The position numbers and the translations under genes are program-made. A stretch of DNA of 64,000 nucleotides from Lolliginicoccus lacisalsi (GTDB taxonomy: Bacteria; Actinomycetota; Actinomycetes; Mycobacteriales; Mycobacteriaceae): contig NZ_JACYWE010000003.1 in assembly GCF_014841105.1 (NCBI RefSeq), positions 1 through 64,000 of the forward strand. Direction: 5' to 3'. A model generated the notes under the pieces. The model was not told the DNA's origin. It made no database searches and saw nothing but the letters and a program-made list of their open reading frames with translations. Below, piece by piece: positions 25,513 through 34,540 of the stretch; the first letter of the stretch is position 1, and every line of letters begins with the position of its first letter.

Positions 25513-25586
25513 GCAAACGCGATAGAAACCACGGAAAAGCCGCCGCGCTTTCCATCGCGTTTGCCCGTTTCCGGTGCTTTTGCCGG
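25513..25586 (+). repeat. Dispersed 73-bp stem-loop element, copy 1
   Basis: GCAAACGCGATAGAAA (from 25513) pairs with the inverted arm ending near 25564, with one A/C mismatch. A loop GGAAA and a downstream TTTCC could pair as a pseudoknot, and the element closes with GCTTTTGCCGG. It lies between convergent genes, 63 bp after the acetyltransferase stop. A 14-bp tandem array (25589–25630) follows and runs to the stop of the glycosyltransferase gene. Confidence 0.85.
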
Positions 25587-25630
25587 AAAGCCGCCGACCG
25601 CGAGCCGCCGACCGCGAGCCGACCGCGAAC

Positions 25631-26689
25631 CTACCCGAGGAGCTTGTCGAGGAAGTCGCGGGCGCCGTCGCTGGCGAGGACGGTAGGCGCGGGCTCCTCC
25701 AGCATCGCCGCCATCGTCGCGCGCAGCGAATCCACGTCGAGCGGGCACCAGCGCGCGCCGGTACCGATGATGGCGACGTCCTGGCGCAGGGACCGCGCCC
25801 CGGCGCCGAGCACACGGGTGCCCGCGCGGGTGGCCTTGGAGAGGATGCCGCTCGATCCCTCGTTGGAATGGGCGAGCACGACGCAATCGACGGCGGCCAC
25901 GGCGGCGTCGACCTGTTCGTTCTCGAGAAAGTCATCCACCACGGCTATGCGGGCGCCTGATCCGCGGGCCGTGGTGATGGCGCGGGCGAGCGAATCCGCG
26001 ATGTCGCTGCTGATCCGTCCGGCGATGAGCAGGCCGGTGTGGTGGTGGTCGAGATGGGCGAGGGCATCGAGCACGAGGTCGACGTTCTTGCGGCCGGTTA
26101 TGGCACCGATCACGGCGAACCAGAAGCGGTCGTTGTCGAGGCCGGCGAGCGCGCGGAGATCGGCGATGGACGTGTCGCTGGCGTCGATGATGGCGGGGTC
26201 GCTGACCTCGTTCGGGCCGGCGGGCCGCAGGGCGCTCGCGAGGGTGTAGATGGTGGTGCTGGGCCGCTTCCTCAGCACGGCCATGATGGTGCGCTTCACC
26301 GCGGACGCGACCGCGGAGCGGGCGCCGCCCTGGCTCTCGGGGCGCATGACGAGCAGGGCAGCGGGCACGGGGAGCGGGCGCCAGCCGTGGCGGAGGAATC
26401 CGGGCAGCAGGGTATCGGCGTCAGGCACCACGATGCGGTCGCAATGGTGCTCCCGCGCAGCGTCGAGAATGCCCGCGACGGTGATCGCGGGGGCGGTGCG
26501 GACGTCGATCCGGTCCTCGATCGGCGCGAGGTGGATGCGGTACTCGGTGGAGTTGGGTGCTTCCGGGTGCAGCAGCACGGTCGCGCGGCCGCCTCGCTCG
26601 TGGGCGGCCGTGGCGAGCAGCGCGATGTACATCAGCCGGTGGCCGTGGTGGGTGCGCTCGACGAGCAGGGGGCGCGGTCGGGGTGCCAT
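25631..26689 (-). CDS. Glycosyltransferase (GT4-like, GT-B fold)
   Basis: The 352-aa protein has a GT-B layout. The C-terminal Rossmann half has FWFAVIGAITGRKNVDLVLDAL (about 190–211) and a GIL-SKATRAGTRVL region like the EX7E donor site. The N-terminal half is less conserved. No membrane helix is seen. It is the last gene of a minus-strand run (28432→25631) with an acyltransferase and another glycosyltransferase. Donor and acceptor sugars are unknown. Confidence 0.75.
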   Translation of the reverse strand: MAPRPRPLLVERTHHGHRLMYIALLATAAHERGGRATVLLHPEAPNSTEYRIHLAPIEDRIDVRTAPAITVAGILDAAREHHCDRIVVPDADTLLPGFLRHGWRPLPVPAALLVMRPESQGGARSAVASAVKRTIMAVLRKRPSTTIYTLASALRPAGPNEVSDPAIIDASDTSIADLRALAGLDNDRFWFAVIGAITGRKNVDLVLDALAHLDHHHTGLLIAGRISSDIADSLARAITTARGSGARIAVVDDFLENEQVDAAVAAVDCVVLAHSNEGSSGILSKATRAGTRVLGAGARSLRQDVAIIGTGARWCPLDVDSLRATMAAMLEEPAPTVLASDGARDFLDKLLG

Positions 26690-26699
26690 GGTGGTTCGG

Positions 26700-27350
26700 T
26701 CAGATCTTCCCGGCGGCGCGGAGTTGCTCGATCTCGTCGATCAGGATGTGGAGTGCCTCGAGGTGGTCGCGCTCGTCCTGCTCGGTGGGGAACCGGCGGC
26801 CTACCTCGCGGGCGGGACTGCCGGCGACGACGGCGAAGGGCGGCACGTCCTTGATGACGACCGATCCGGCCGCGACGACTGCCCCATCACCGATGGTGAC
26901 ACCGCTGAGCACGGTCGATCCGGCGCCGACGTAGACGTCGATGCCGATGGTGAGGATGTCGTCGGGTGTGAGGTCGCGGTCGCCGATCCAGGGAGTGGCG
27001 GGCACGGGCATGCCCACTGCGTCGAGGGAGTGGTCGCGGCGGCCGACGACGACGGAGTGGTGCGAGATGCCGCTGAAGGAGCCGATGGTGCCGTTGACCT
27101 CGATGCGCGTATCGGGGCCGATCTTGACGAAGTGGCCGATCTCGAGGCTGTGGGTGGCGAAGATGGTGCAGCCGCGGCTCGGCCAGAACTGGTGGCCGTG
27201 GGTGACCTTGCCGGAGATGGCGGAGCGGCGGATCATCGCGCGCATTCGTTGCTGGAGCGCGGCGGGGAGGCGGGATTGCCTCTTGAGGATGGCTTCGAAC
27301 CGCTCGACCGTCATGGGTGTGACGGCGGGCCGGGAACCGGGTGTGCTCAT
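26700..27350 (-). CDS. Hexapeptide-repeat acyltransferase
   Basis: The 216-aa product has left-handed beta-helix repeats from about residue 45 (ISGKVTHGHQFW, IGHFVKIGPDTRIEVNGTIGSFSG) to 185. The late coil IDVYVGAGSTVLSGVTIGDGAVVAAGSVVIKDV is typical for sugar O-acetyl- or formyl-type transferases. Its ATG overlaps the stop of the upstream glycosyltransferase in ATGA, and the next glycosyltransferase starts 10 bp downstream. The gene trio therefore probably makes one decorated repeat unit. Confidence 0.85.
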   Translation of the reverse strand: MSTPGSRPAVTPMTVERFEAILKRQSRLPAALQQRMRAMIRRSAISGKVTHGHQFWPSRGCTIFATHSLEIGHFVKIGPDTRIEVNGTIGSFSGISHHSVVVGRRDHSLDAVGMPVPATPWIGDRDLTPDDILTIGIDVYVGAGSTVLSGVTIGDGAVVAAGSVVIKDVPPFAVVAGSPAREVGRRFPTEQDERDHLEALHILIDEIEQLRAAGKI

Positions 27351-28432
27351 TGGGGGTCTGCTCCTCGCAGTGCGGCGATGACGCCTGCGGCCATCGCTTC
27401 GGCGGAGTAACGGTCGTGGACGTAGGCGCGGAGGTCCTCGCCGTTGATCTGGTCGGGATTGTCGTGGGCGCGAACGAGCGCGGTGGCGAGTCCATCGTCG
27501 GTGGTGGCGTCGTAGTAGAGGACGCCGCCGGTGCGATCGAGCTCGATCTCGGGGGCGTGCAGCTCGTTCTCCGAGACCACGATCGGGACGCCGAACCCGA
27601 GGCTCTGGGTGATGGAGAGGCCCGCGTAGCCGGGGGAGACGCTGCAGATCGTTTCGGCGTAGAGGGTCCGCAGCGCGGTCGCGTCGTACACGCCGGGGAG
27701 GAACTCGGTGGCGGCGGTGATGCCGAGTTCGGCGGCGAGCTTGGCGAGCGCGGGCTTCTCCGGGCCGTCGCCGACGATGGTGAGGGTGGCGCCTCGATCA
27801 GCGAGCCCGGACCGCGCGAACCCGGCGAGCAGCCGGTCGATGGATTTCTCGGTGACGAGGCGGCCGACGTAGAGGATGCGGTGGCGTCGAGCGCTCGTGT
27901 CGATCGGGGCGAGGTCGGCTTGCCGGTAGAGGGCGTTGGGCGCGACCCAGACGGGCTGGCCGGGAAGCTCGGACTTCGCGAAGTCCACGCTGGCGTAGTC
28001 GTAGATGATGGTGCCCTGCGCGAGGCGGCGCATGACTCGTCGTACCCGGGCCGTGGGGGAGCTGCGACCGGCGCGGGGGAAAAGGTGCCCCCACGCCACG
28101 GTGCGGCGGCGCAACAGACGGCGGGCAACGAGGAAGAACCAGGCGCTGAGATCGCGCGGGTTGAGGTCCACGACCAGTACCTCGGCAGAGATGGCCTCCC
28201 CGAAGTGGCCCCACTGCCAGAGGACCTTGCGGCCGAGCAGGAAGTGGTTGCGCACTTCGACGAGGTTGGGGGAGACGGTGCCGGTGCGAACGGTCTCCGT
28301 GATGTGGGCGTCGCCGGCCCAGTGGGTGACGGTATCGCCAAGCTGCTCGTCGATGACGTCCACGCAGGCCTGCCGGTACCGGGGTACCACGGGCAGGTAG
28401 ATGCCGTGCTGGACTCGCGGGGGGCGGGCCAT
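27347..28432 (-). CDS. Glycosyltransferase family 4 protein
   Basis: The 361-aa GT-B enzyme has a C-terminal donor half with HRILYVGRLVTEKSIDRLLAGFA, the strand TLTIVGDGPEKPAL and the EX7E-like GLSITQSLGFGVPIVVSE. GGAGG lies 7 nt before the ATG. It is translationally coupled to the acyltransferase. It acts on the cytoplasmic face, probably in polysaccharide repeat-unit assembly. Sugar specificity is not readable. Confidence 0.9.
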   Translation of the reverse strand: MARPPRVQHGIYLPVVPRYRQACVDVIDEQLGDTVTHWAGDAHITETVRTGTVSPNLVEVRNHFLLGRKVLWQWGHFGEAISAEVLVVDLNPRDLSAWFFLVARRLLRRRTVAWGHLFPRAGRSSPTARVRRVMRRLAQGTIIYDYASVDFAKSELPGQPVWVAPNALYRQADLAPIDTSARRHRILYVGRLVTEKSIDRLLAGFARSGLADRGATLTIVGDGPEKPALAKLAAELGITAATEFLPGVYDATALRTLYAETICSVSPGYAGLSITQSLGFGVPIVVSENELHAPEIELDRTGGVLYYDATTDDGLATALVRAHDNPDQINGEDLRAYVHDRYSAEAMAAGVIAALRGADPQ

Positions 28433-28475
28433 GTGATGCCTCCAGTGGCTAAGGGCTGCGGGCTGGAACCGGGAG

Positions 28476-28997
28476 CTAGGCCCGCTCGGCGGGATCGTCG
28501 AGGATGGAGCCGACGACGCGGGCCGGGACGCCCATCACGATGGCGTTGTCGGGCACGTCCTTGGTGAGGACGGCGCCGGCGCCGATGATGGCGTTGTCGC
28601 CGACCCGGATTCCGGGCAGCACGGTCACGTTGGAGCCGAGGAAGACGTTCTTGCCGATCACCACGGGCGCCTTGCTGTGGGTCTCCCGGTAGAGGAGGCC
28701 TTTGCTCGTGGCGCGCGCGTCATGCGACTGGGAGGTGATGACGGTGGTGGCGCCGATCATGGTGTCCTCGCCGATGGAGACGCCGCCGCCGCCCCAGATG
28801 TGCACGAAGTCGCCGATGACGGCGTTGGCGCCGAGCGATACGTGTTCGGCGTTGTAGATGATCGAGCTCGGGCCGATCTGGGCTCCGGGGCCGAATTCCA
28901 TGAGGGTGCGCGACCACCGGAAGTCGCTCAGCCGCTTGCGGGCAGCGCGGGGCACCCGCAGGAGCAGTGAGAGCAGGGCGTGGAGGGGGGTGAGCAT
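28476..28997 (-). CDS. Hexapeptide-repeat acyltransferase (WcaF/WbbJ-like)
   Basis: The 173-aa protein is a full left-handed beta-helix acetyltransferase: IGPSSIIYNAEHVSLGANAVIGDFVHIWGGGGVSIGEDTMIGATTVITSQSHDA, then VIGKNVFLGSNVTVLPGIRVGDNAIIGAGAVLTKDVPDNAIVMGVPARVVG. The catalytic-type His lies in SQSHDA. GGAGAA precedes the ATG. It sits between the beta-helix surface protein and the glycosyltransferase run, so it is probably part of the same polysaccharide decoration set. Confidence 0.88.
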   Translation of the reverse strand: MLTPLHALLSLLLRVPRAARKRLSDFRWSRTLMEFGPGAQIGPSSIIYNAEHVSLGANAVIGDFVHIWGGGGVSIGEDTMIGATTVITSQSHDARATSKGLLYRETHSKAPVVIGKNVFLGSNVTVLPGIRVGDNAIIGAGAVLTKDVPDNAIVMGVPARVVGSILDDPAERA

Positions 28998-29054
28998 GGT
29001 GTGGTTCTCCGGCTCGAGGTGGGAATGCGAACCTTCTGGCTGTGGGTAAACGTA

Positions 29055-30716
29055 CTACGCGCCAGCGGTGTTGTTGACGATTTGAACGTTTGGTCCGGGT
29101 TGGTGGATGGCGGCATCGACGCTCGCGAAGCCGCGGAAGTGGTTCTCCCGGATGATCATGTCGCTCTGGGGCAGCAGCACGCCGAGGTGCTGGGTGTCGC
29201 TGTAGGGGATCGTGTTGCCCTCGAGGAGGACGCCGGTGTGCTCGCCGCTCGATTGGTCCTGGACGCCAAAGCCGGCATTGCTCTCGATGAGGGAGTTGGC
29301 GACCGTCGCCTGCGTCGACTCGTCGTTGACGATGATGCCTGCCTCGCCGTTGCCGCGGATGGTCGCGCCGGAAACGCTGCATCCGGCGGCGAGCCCGATG
29401 CCGGCCCGGGCGGCGCCGGTGAACGAGCCGCCCGTGATGCGGACGCCGGAGGCCTGCCCCGGGGCGAGTCGCGCGGCGACGTTGCCGGCGGAGGTCGAGC
29501 TGCACTGGGAGAGGGCGACATTGCGGTTGCGGATCTGGAATCCTGCCGCGTCGCTGCCGCCCCCGTGCGCGTCGCATCGATCGAAGGTGATGTCGTACCC
29601 ATAGGGGTGGGTGTCCCAGACCGCCAGGCTGTCGGGGCCCGCCCAGCCCGAGCCGCGCACCACGAGGTGACGGGGGTCGCCCCACTGCTCGTTGGCGCCT
29701 CCGGTGGGGCTGGGCCGCTCGTCGGCGAGGGTGCTGAAGAGGTGCCGGCAGTTGCCACCGTTGACCTCGGCGGTGGCGTAGGCACTGGCGCCAGCGATGA
29801 CGACCCCGTAGCCGAACTCGTCGTAGTAGCGGGGCAGCGCGTCGACCTGGGCGCGGATCGTCGAGTGCATCGAGTTGAGGACGAGCACGCCGCCCCCGGC
29901 GTCGAGCAGCGCCACATCGATGGTCGGGCGGATGGCTTCGCGGACGAGCACGCCACGGATCGGCTGGGAGTGCGCGTCGGTGGCGGTGATGCGGATTCCC
30001 TCGATGGCGAAGTCGCTGACCGGCTGGATGATGAAGGCGCGCGCGCCCGCAGCAACGGGGTAGTCCCAGATCAAGGGCTCATCCAGATACGCGAATGGTC
30101 CGCGGACCCGATCCACCTGGTGCATCTCGAAGGCCCAGCCTTGCTGGCCGGTACCCGTGGTCGCTGGCCCTGTGGTCTGGACGCGCGCCTCGATGCCCAG
30201 GACGGTTCCGGCGGCCATGGAGCCCCTGAGCTCGTCAGGAATCCGGATGCGGGTGCTGCCACTACCGTGGTCCTCATTCAGCGAGGGCTTGCTGCCGCCA
30301 GTGATTCCGCTGGCGTTGAGCAGCGCTCGGGCGGGGATCGCCGAGCCGACCGTGAGGGTGGTGCCTACCCCGATGAGCGAGCGGCCCTTGAGGTGGACCG
30401 CGGAGTGGCAGGCGTAGTCGTCCGGGTCTCCGGGCGGGAGCTCGACGGTGGGAATGCCGTCAGCAGCAGCGGCATCGATCGCGTCCTGGATCACGGAGGA
30501 GGCGTCCGGGGCGGCGAGCAGGGTGGCGCGGTCGACGATGTAGCGATTGCCCAAGCTGGAGAGCAAGGTGATCGAGCCGGGGCGCGACGCCAGCCGCGCC
30601 GGTCGAGGATCAGTGAACGCCGTTGAGCCGAACGCATGGGGGGCGAGCGCCGCCGCGGCGAGGGATACGCCGCCGAGGCGAAGGAAGGCGCGTCGGCTAG
30701 GTGTTCTGCGGACCAC
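29055..30716 (-). CDS. Exported right-handed beta-helix protein, paralogue 1
   Basis: The 553-aa protein starts with a Tat-type signal (RRTPSRRAFLRLGG, then a hydrophobic Ala-rich stretch to about 32). The body is a pectate-lyase/NosD-like beta-helix, with repeated Asn/Gly-rich turns. It shares many blocks with the plus-strand gene at 32890 (VELPPGDP, GECRHLFTTLADER-like, IWDTHPYG, GFQIR). AAAGG lies upstream of the GTG. Cell-surface polysaccharide binding, lyase or epimerase activity is possible; I see no clear catalytic motif. Confidence 0.8.
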   Translation of the reverse strand: MVRRTPSRRAFLRLGGVSLAAAALAPHAFGSTAFTDPRPARLASRPGSITLLSSLGNRYIVDRATLLAAPDASSVIQDAIDAAAADGIPTVELPPGDPDDYACHSAVHLKGRSLIGVGTTLTVGSAIPARALLNASGITGGSKPSLNEDHGSGSTRIRIPDELRGSMAAGTVLGIEARVQTTGPATTGTGQQGWAFEMHQVDRVRGPFAYLDEPLIWDYPVAAGARAFIIQPVSDFAIEGIRITATDAHSQPIRGVLVREAIRPTIDVALLDAGGGVLVLNSMHSTIRAQVDALPRYYDEFGYGVVIAGASAYATAEVNGGNCRHLFSTLADERPSPTGGANEQWGDPRHLVVRGSGWAGPDSLAVWDTHPYGYDITFDRCDAHGGGSDAAGFQIRNRNVALSQCSSTSAGNVAARLAPGQASGVRITGGSFTGAARAGIGLAAGCSVSGATIRGNGEAGIIVNDESTQATVANSLIESNAGFGVQDQSSGEHTGVLLEGNTIPYSDTQHLGVLLPQSDMIIRENHFRGFASVDAAIHQPGPNVQIVNNTAGA

Positions 30717-30905
30717 GTTGCGGCCTTTCGGTTACTTGTCGGGTTTCGACTTGGACCGTAGGCGGGATCAGGGACAGGCTGGGGATTCGTGGCTTCATGG
30801 CAACGGCTTTGACGCGCTCTCGAGACTTTCATCGTGTCTGCATCAATGGCCGACCGAATGTGGGGGCTTCCCATTGCTTGGCGTTGATCACGCGTACATC
30901 ACAAA

Positions 30906-30921
30906 TGTGAGCCAAATCACA
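30906..30921. promoter_or_regulatory. Perfect CRP/GlxR-type binding site
   Basis: TGTGA-GCCAAA-TCACA is a full match to the CRP-family consensus TGTGA-N6-TCACA used by GlxR and by mycobacterial Crp. It lies in the 570-bp divergent region, 190 bp upstream of the minus-strand beta-helix gene and about 150 bp upstream of the promoter of the initiating transferase. cAMP control of envelope polysaccharide is inferred. Confidence 0.6.
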
Positions 30922-31057
30922 TTATTCGGAGCAAGCCGCAAGCCCCTGGCCTCCGCAGATGGCTGCTCGCCTTCTCTTGCAGCACATTTGCGCCAAAGCG
31001 GCGATTCGGGCGAGACGGACCGGCATTTGGCCAGCAATTTCTTGCACGCTGACGCTT

Positions 31058-31096
31058 TGTTGAACTGTTGACAGCCTTTGCTACCGTTTTCAACAA
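31058..31096 (+). promoter_or_regulatory. Promoter of the initiating transferase, framed by an inverted repeat
   Basis: TTGAAC (31060–31065) and TACCGT (31082–31087) are separated by 16 bp. TTGTTGAA (31058–31065) and TTCAACAA (31089–31096) are exact complements around the core promoter, as expected for a repressor site. The implied leader of about 190 nt carries a hairpin, GTCCG-CCCCT…AGGGG-CGGAC (about 31110–31141). Confidence 0.45.
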
Positions 31097-31286
31097 CGCG
31101 AACCGGGCAAGTCCGACGCCCCTTCCAGGGGTGATCCGGACAGCGCGGAACACAAGGCTTGCCCTTGGGCAACGGTCGGGGACTCCACGGCGCCAGCATC
31201 GGCCGACAGCGCCCGTGCACCCTCTGCGGAGCACGAGGCATCCTGCCGGCACGAGACCAGCATGAAATTCCTACGGACGGACATCC

Positions 31287-32843
31287 ATGACGGTTATCAA
31301 GGGTTCCTTCCCCGCGGGGGCGAATCCCCGCGCCACGGAGAACCGGCTCCCGGCGCCAGCAACCCCGCGCCCCGCCACCCCAAGCCCCGCCGCCCCGCCG
31401 CTCCCGCAAGCCCGGCATTGGTCCTTCTGGTTTCGTGCGCTCCTTCGCTTCACTGATACCTTCGTCATCCTCGCCGCGGTGGCCATCGCCCAGATCGTGC
31501 GCTTCGGCGTGCAGGGCGGGCCGGTCTACCCGATCCCCAACATCCTCGGCTATACCGCGGTCTCGGTCTTCCTCGTGCTCGCCTGGAGCGCCTCGCTCGC
31601 GCTGCTCGGTGCCCGCGATGTGCGGATCATCGGGACTGGTGGGGAGGAATACCAGCGCATCATCCAATCGACCCTCATGGTCTTCGGCCTCGTCGCCATC
31701 ATCGCGCTGCTCCTGAGGCTCGAGATCGCTCGCGGCTACCTCGCCATCGCCCTCCCTCTCGGGCTTCTGGGCCTCCTGTCCTCCCGCTGGCTCGCGCGTC
31801 GCTGGCTCAGCAGCGCCCGCGCCCACGGGCACTGCTCGACGACCGTCATCGTCCTGGGCGGGGGCCAGGCCGCGCTGGAGATGATGACCGGGTTCCGGCG
31901 CCAGCCCGCCCTCGGCTACCGCGTTGCCGGGGTCTGCATCCCGGACTACGAGGGCCCCGTCGACCAGCGGATCACCGTTCATGGCGAATCCATCCCCATC
32001 CTGGGGGACCAGGACACCGTCATCGAGGCAGTGCGCGCCACCCGGGCCAATACCGTCGCGGTCACTGCCACCGAGCAGATCGGCCCCCAGCGACTCCGTG
32101 ACCTGGCCTGGCAGCTCCAGGAGCATGGAGTCGACCTCGTCGTCCATCCCGGCGTGATCGACGTCGCCGGCCCCCGGCTGAAGATAAGGCCCGTCGCGGG
32201 CATGCCCCTCCTGCATGTCGAGGAGCCCCAGTACGAGGGCGCGACGCGCATCAAGAAGGCATTGTTCGACCGCTGTGGCGCGCTCGCCGCGCTGATGCTC
32301 TTCGCGCCCGTGATGATCGTCGTCGCCCTCGCCATCAAGCTGCATGATCGCGGCCCCGTCTTCTATCGACAGGTGCGTGTGGGCAAGTCCGGCGAGGAAC
32401 TGCGCATGTGGAAGTTCCGCTCGATGGTGCCCCACGCCGACACGCTGCTCGACGAGGCCCGCGCCGCATGCGGCAAGGAGGACGACACCTTCTTCAAGGC
32501 CGAGAACGACCCGCGCATCACCCCGATCGGACGGTTCATCCGTCGCACCAGCATCGACGAGCTGCCCCAGTTGTTCAACGTGCTCCGCGGCGAGATGAGC
32601 CTCGTCGGTCCCCGCCCGCTGGTCAAGGGGGAGGGCGAGCACATCCCGGGCTATGTCGAGCGGCGCATACTCGTCCGCCCCGGAATGACAGGCCTATGGC
32701 AGGTCTCTGGCCGCTCCGGGCTATCCGACGACGACCGGGTACGGCTTGACCTCTCCTACGTGGAGAACTGGTCGATGATGCAGGACATCGTCATCATGTG
32801 GCGCACGGTCCGTACGGTCATCAACGGTGACGGCGCGTACTAG
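31287..32843 (+). CDS. Initiating polyprenyl-phosphate sugar-1-phosphate transferase (WbaP/CpsE-like)
   Basis: The enzyme moves the first sugar phosphate from a nucleotide sugar onto undecaprenyl phosphate. The 518-aa protein has a Pro-rich cytoplasmic N-tail, four hydrophobic segments (about 50–165), a CoA-binding-like domain (GCSTTVIVLGGGQAALE onwards) and a further helix near 335–355. The C-terminal Bac_transf domain has VFYRQVRVGKSGEELRMWKFRSM, DELPQLFNVLRGEMSLVGPRP and RPGMTGLWQVSGRS. It lies between the two beta-helix paralogues and starts the polysaccharide pathway. Confidence 0.93.
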   Translation: MTVIKGSFPAGANPRATENRLPAPATPRPATPSPAAPPLPQARHWSFWFRALLRFTDTFVILAAVAIAQIVRFGVQGGPVYPIPNILGYTAVSVFLVLAWSASLALLGARDVRIIGTGGEEYQRIIQSTLMVFGLVAIIALLLRLEIARGYLAIALPLGLLGLLSSRWLARRWLSSARAHGHCSTTVIVLGGGQAALEMMTGFRRQPALGYRVAGVCIPDYEGPVDQRITVHGESIPILGDQDTVIEAVRATRANTVAVTATEQIGPQRLRDLAWQLQEHGVDLVVHPGVIDVAGPRLKIRPVAGMPLLHVEEPQYEGATRIKKALFDRCGALAALMLFAPVMIVVALAIKLHDRGPVFYRQVRVGKSGEELRMWKFRSMVPHADTLLDEARAACGKEDDTFFKAENDPRITPIGRFIRRTSIDELPQLFNVLRGEMSLVGPRPLVKGEGEHIPGYVERRILVRPGMTGLWQVSGRSGLSDDDRVRLDLSYVENWSMMQDIVIMWRTVRTVINGDGAY

Positions 32844-32889
32844 CCCGAAGCGGTCCCCGGCCCGGCGCGCCCGCCGCTAGGCTCGCGGG

Positions 32890-34509
32890 GTGGCAGGCAA
32901 CGAAGCGCGCGCGAACCACGTCGTGGGCCGCCGTGCGGTGCTGGGCGCGCTGGCGGCCGGGGGAGCCGCCCTGCTTGCCGGGGACGGGCCCGCGCTCTCG
33001 CCCTGGCGGTCCCTGGCGCGATCACCGGATCGATACCGGATCCCGCGGCGCTCCCTGCTCGCGGCCGACGACGCCGCCAGCCTGATCCAGCTCGTCATCG
33101 CCGCGGCCCATCACGACGGGGCCAGCACCGTCGAGCTGCCGCCGGGGGACCCGGGCGAGTACTTGTGCCGGAGCCCGATCGAGACCCGCGGGATCCGGCT
33201 GGCTGGTGATCGCACCACGTTGACCGTCGCGGCCGATATGCGCGCGCTCCTCACGGCCACGGGCGCTCGTGGGCGCGCGCACCGCATGCGCGTGGATCAT
33301 CGCGCGGGCAGCAGCACCCTCGTGGTTCCTGGCGGGCTCGCCGCGCAGGTGCGGCCTGGCGACATCGTGGGCGTCGAGAGCCGCGGCATCGTCACCGGCC
33401 CCCGGACCGTGGGCACGAGCCAGGAGGGCCTCGCCGGCGAGTACCACCGCGTGGTGGGCCGTTCCGGGACCACGCTCGACCTCGACACCCCGCTCGCCTG
33501 GGATCACCTCCGCGATGACAGCGCGCGCGCGTTCCGGGTGACGCCGGTGCACCAGCCCGTGCTCGAGGGAATGACCGTCACCGCCACGAGCCCCACCGAG
33601 CTCTCCTGCCGCGCGGTCCTGCTCCGTGACTCGCTGCACGGGGTGATCGACGTCGATGTCGGGCAGGCCGCGGGCGGCATCCATGTGCTCAACAGCCTGC
33701 ATGCCCGAGTGAGGGCCACGGTCCGGTCCCTGCCCAACCGCGACGATCACCGGGGATATGGGGTGGCCATCAGCGGAGCCAGCGCCCACGTGCAGGTGGA
33801 CGTCAGCGGCGGCGAGTGCCGCCACCTGTTCACCACGCTCGCCGATGAGCGCGAGGCCCCGGGGGGCCGCCGGGAGCAGTGGGGCGGCCCGCGCGAGGTC
33901 CAGGTCACCGGCCGCGGCACGGGGGATTCCCGCAGCCTCGCGATCTGGGACACCCACCCCTATGGGCACCGGATCCGGTTCGAGCGCTGCGAGGCCATCG
34001 GCGGGGGGCGCGAGGCGCCAGGCTTCCAGATCCGGTCCGTCGATACGATTATCGATCGCTGCTCCAGCACCGGCAGCGGCGACACCGCGTGCAAGCTGCA
34101 GGCGGGCGTTGCCCGCGGCACCCAGGTGCGCGACAGCGTCCTCGAATCAGCCGGGCGCCACGGGCTGGGGTTGTGCGAGGGAGCCGTGGTGACGCGATGC
34201 GTGGTGCGGGGCAACGGCGCGGCGGGCATCGTCATCGTCGACGATTGCTCGGGCGCGGTCGTCTCGGAGTGCGAGGTCGTGGACAACGCTTTCGGCATCC
34301 ATGATCAATCGAGCGGCGGCAACCGGGGCGTCGTGGTGCAGCGGTGCACCATTGATCGCGGCGAGCGGCAGGAGATCGGCGTGCTCACGCCCAGGGGTGC
34401 CATGTCGATCACCGAAACGGCTTTTCGCGGCTATGGCTCGCTGGCGGACGCGGTCCGGGAGCCGGGCCCCGCGGTGCGGACCACCCGCAGCACGCTCGAG
34501 CAGGCGTGA
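32890..34509 (+). CDS. Exported right-handed beta-helix protein, paralogue 2
   Basis: The 539-aa protein starts on GTG, 6 nt after TAGGCT (32878–32883), and looks leaderless. The N-terminus has a twin-arginine GRR and a hydrophobic Ala/Gly stretch (about 13–33) as in Tat signals. The body is a parallel beta-helix with shared blocks to the gene at 29055: VELPPGDPGEYLCRSPI, SGGECRHLFTTLADER, IWDTHPYGHRIRFERC, GFQIRSVD. Similarity over nearly full length indicates gene duplication. The direct link to the initiating transferase, 46 bp upstream, suggests a polymer-directed function. Confidence 0.8.
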   Translation: MAGNEARANHVVGRRAVLGALAAGGAALLAGDGPALSPWRSLARSPDRYRIPRRSLLAADDAASLIQLVIAAAHHDGASTVELPPGDPGEYLCRSPIETRGIRLAGDRTTLTVAADMRALLTATGARGRAHRMRVDHRAGSSTLVVPGGLAAQVRPGDIVGVESRGIVTGPRTVGTSQEGLAGEYHRVVGRSGTTLDLDTPLAWDHLRDDSARAFRVTPVHQPVLEGMTVTATSPTELSCRAVLLRDSLHGVIDVDVGQAAGGIHVLNSLHARVRATVRSLPNRDDHRGYGVAISGASAHVQVDVSGGECRHLFTTLADEREAPGGRREQWGGPREVQVTGRGTGDSRSLAIWDTHPYGHRIRFERCEAIGGGREAPGFQIRSVDTIIDRCSSTGSGDTACKLQAGVARGTQVRDSVLESAGRHGLGLCEGAVVTRCVVRGNGAAGIVIVDDCSGAVVSECEVVDNAFGIHDQSSGGNRGVVVQRCTIDRGERQEIGVLTPRGAMSITETAFRGYGSLADAVREPGPAVRTTRSTLEQA

Positions 34510-34540
34510 GGGGTCGCGGTGGGCCAGCGATGGGCTGCGC

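Noticed and set aside
25513-25586. Repeat element as a conserved peptide (open frame reading ANAIE…LLSRL…AFA in all copies)
   Set aside because: The frame is open only because the nucleotides are conserved; there is no start codon with ribosome-binding site, flanks are low complexity and the palindrome gives similar text on both strands.
30888-32642. Long minus-strand open frame opposite the initiating transferase
   Set aside because: Composition is typical of an antisense frame in high-GC DNA and no protein family is recognisable; the plus strand encodes a clear enzyme.
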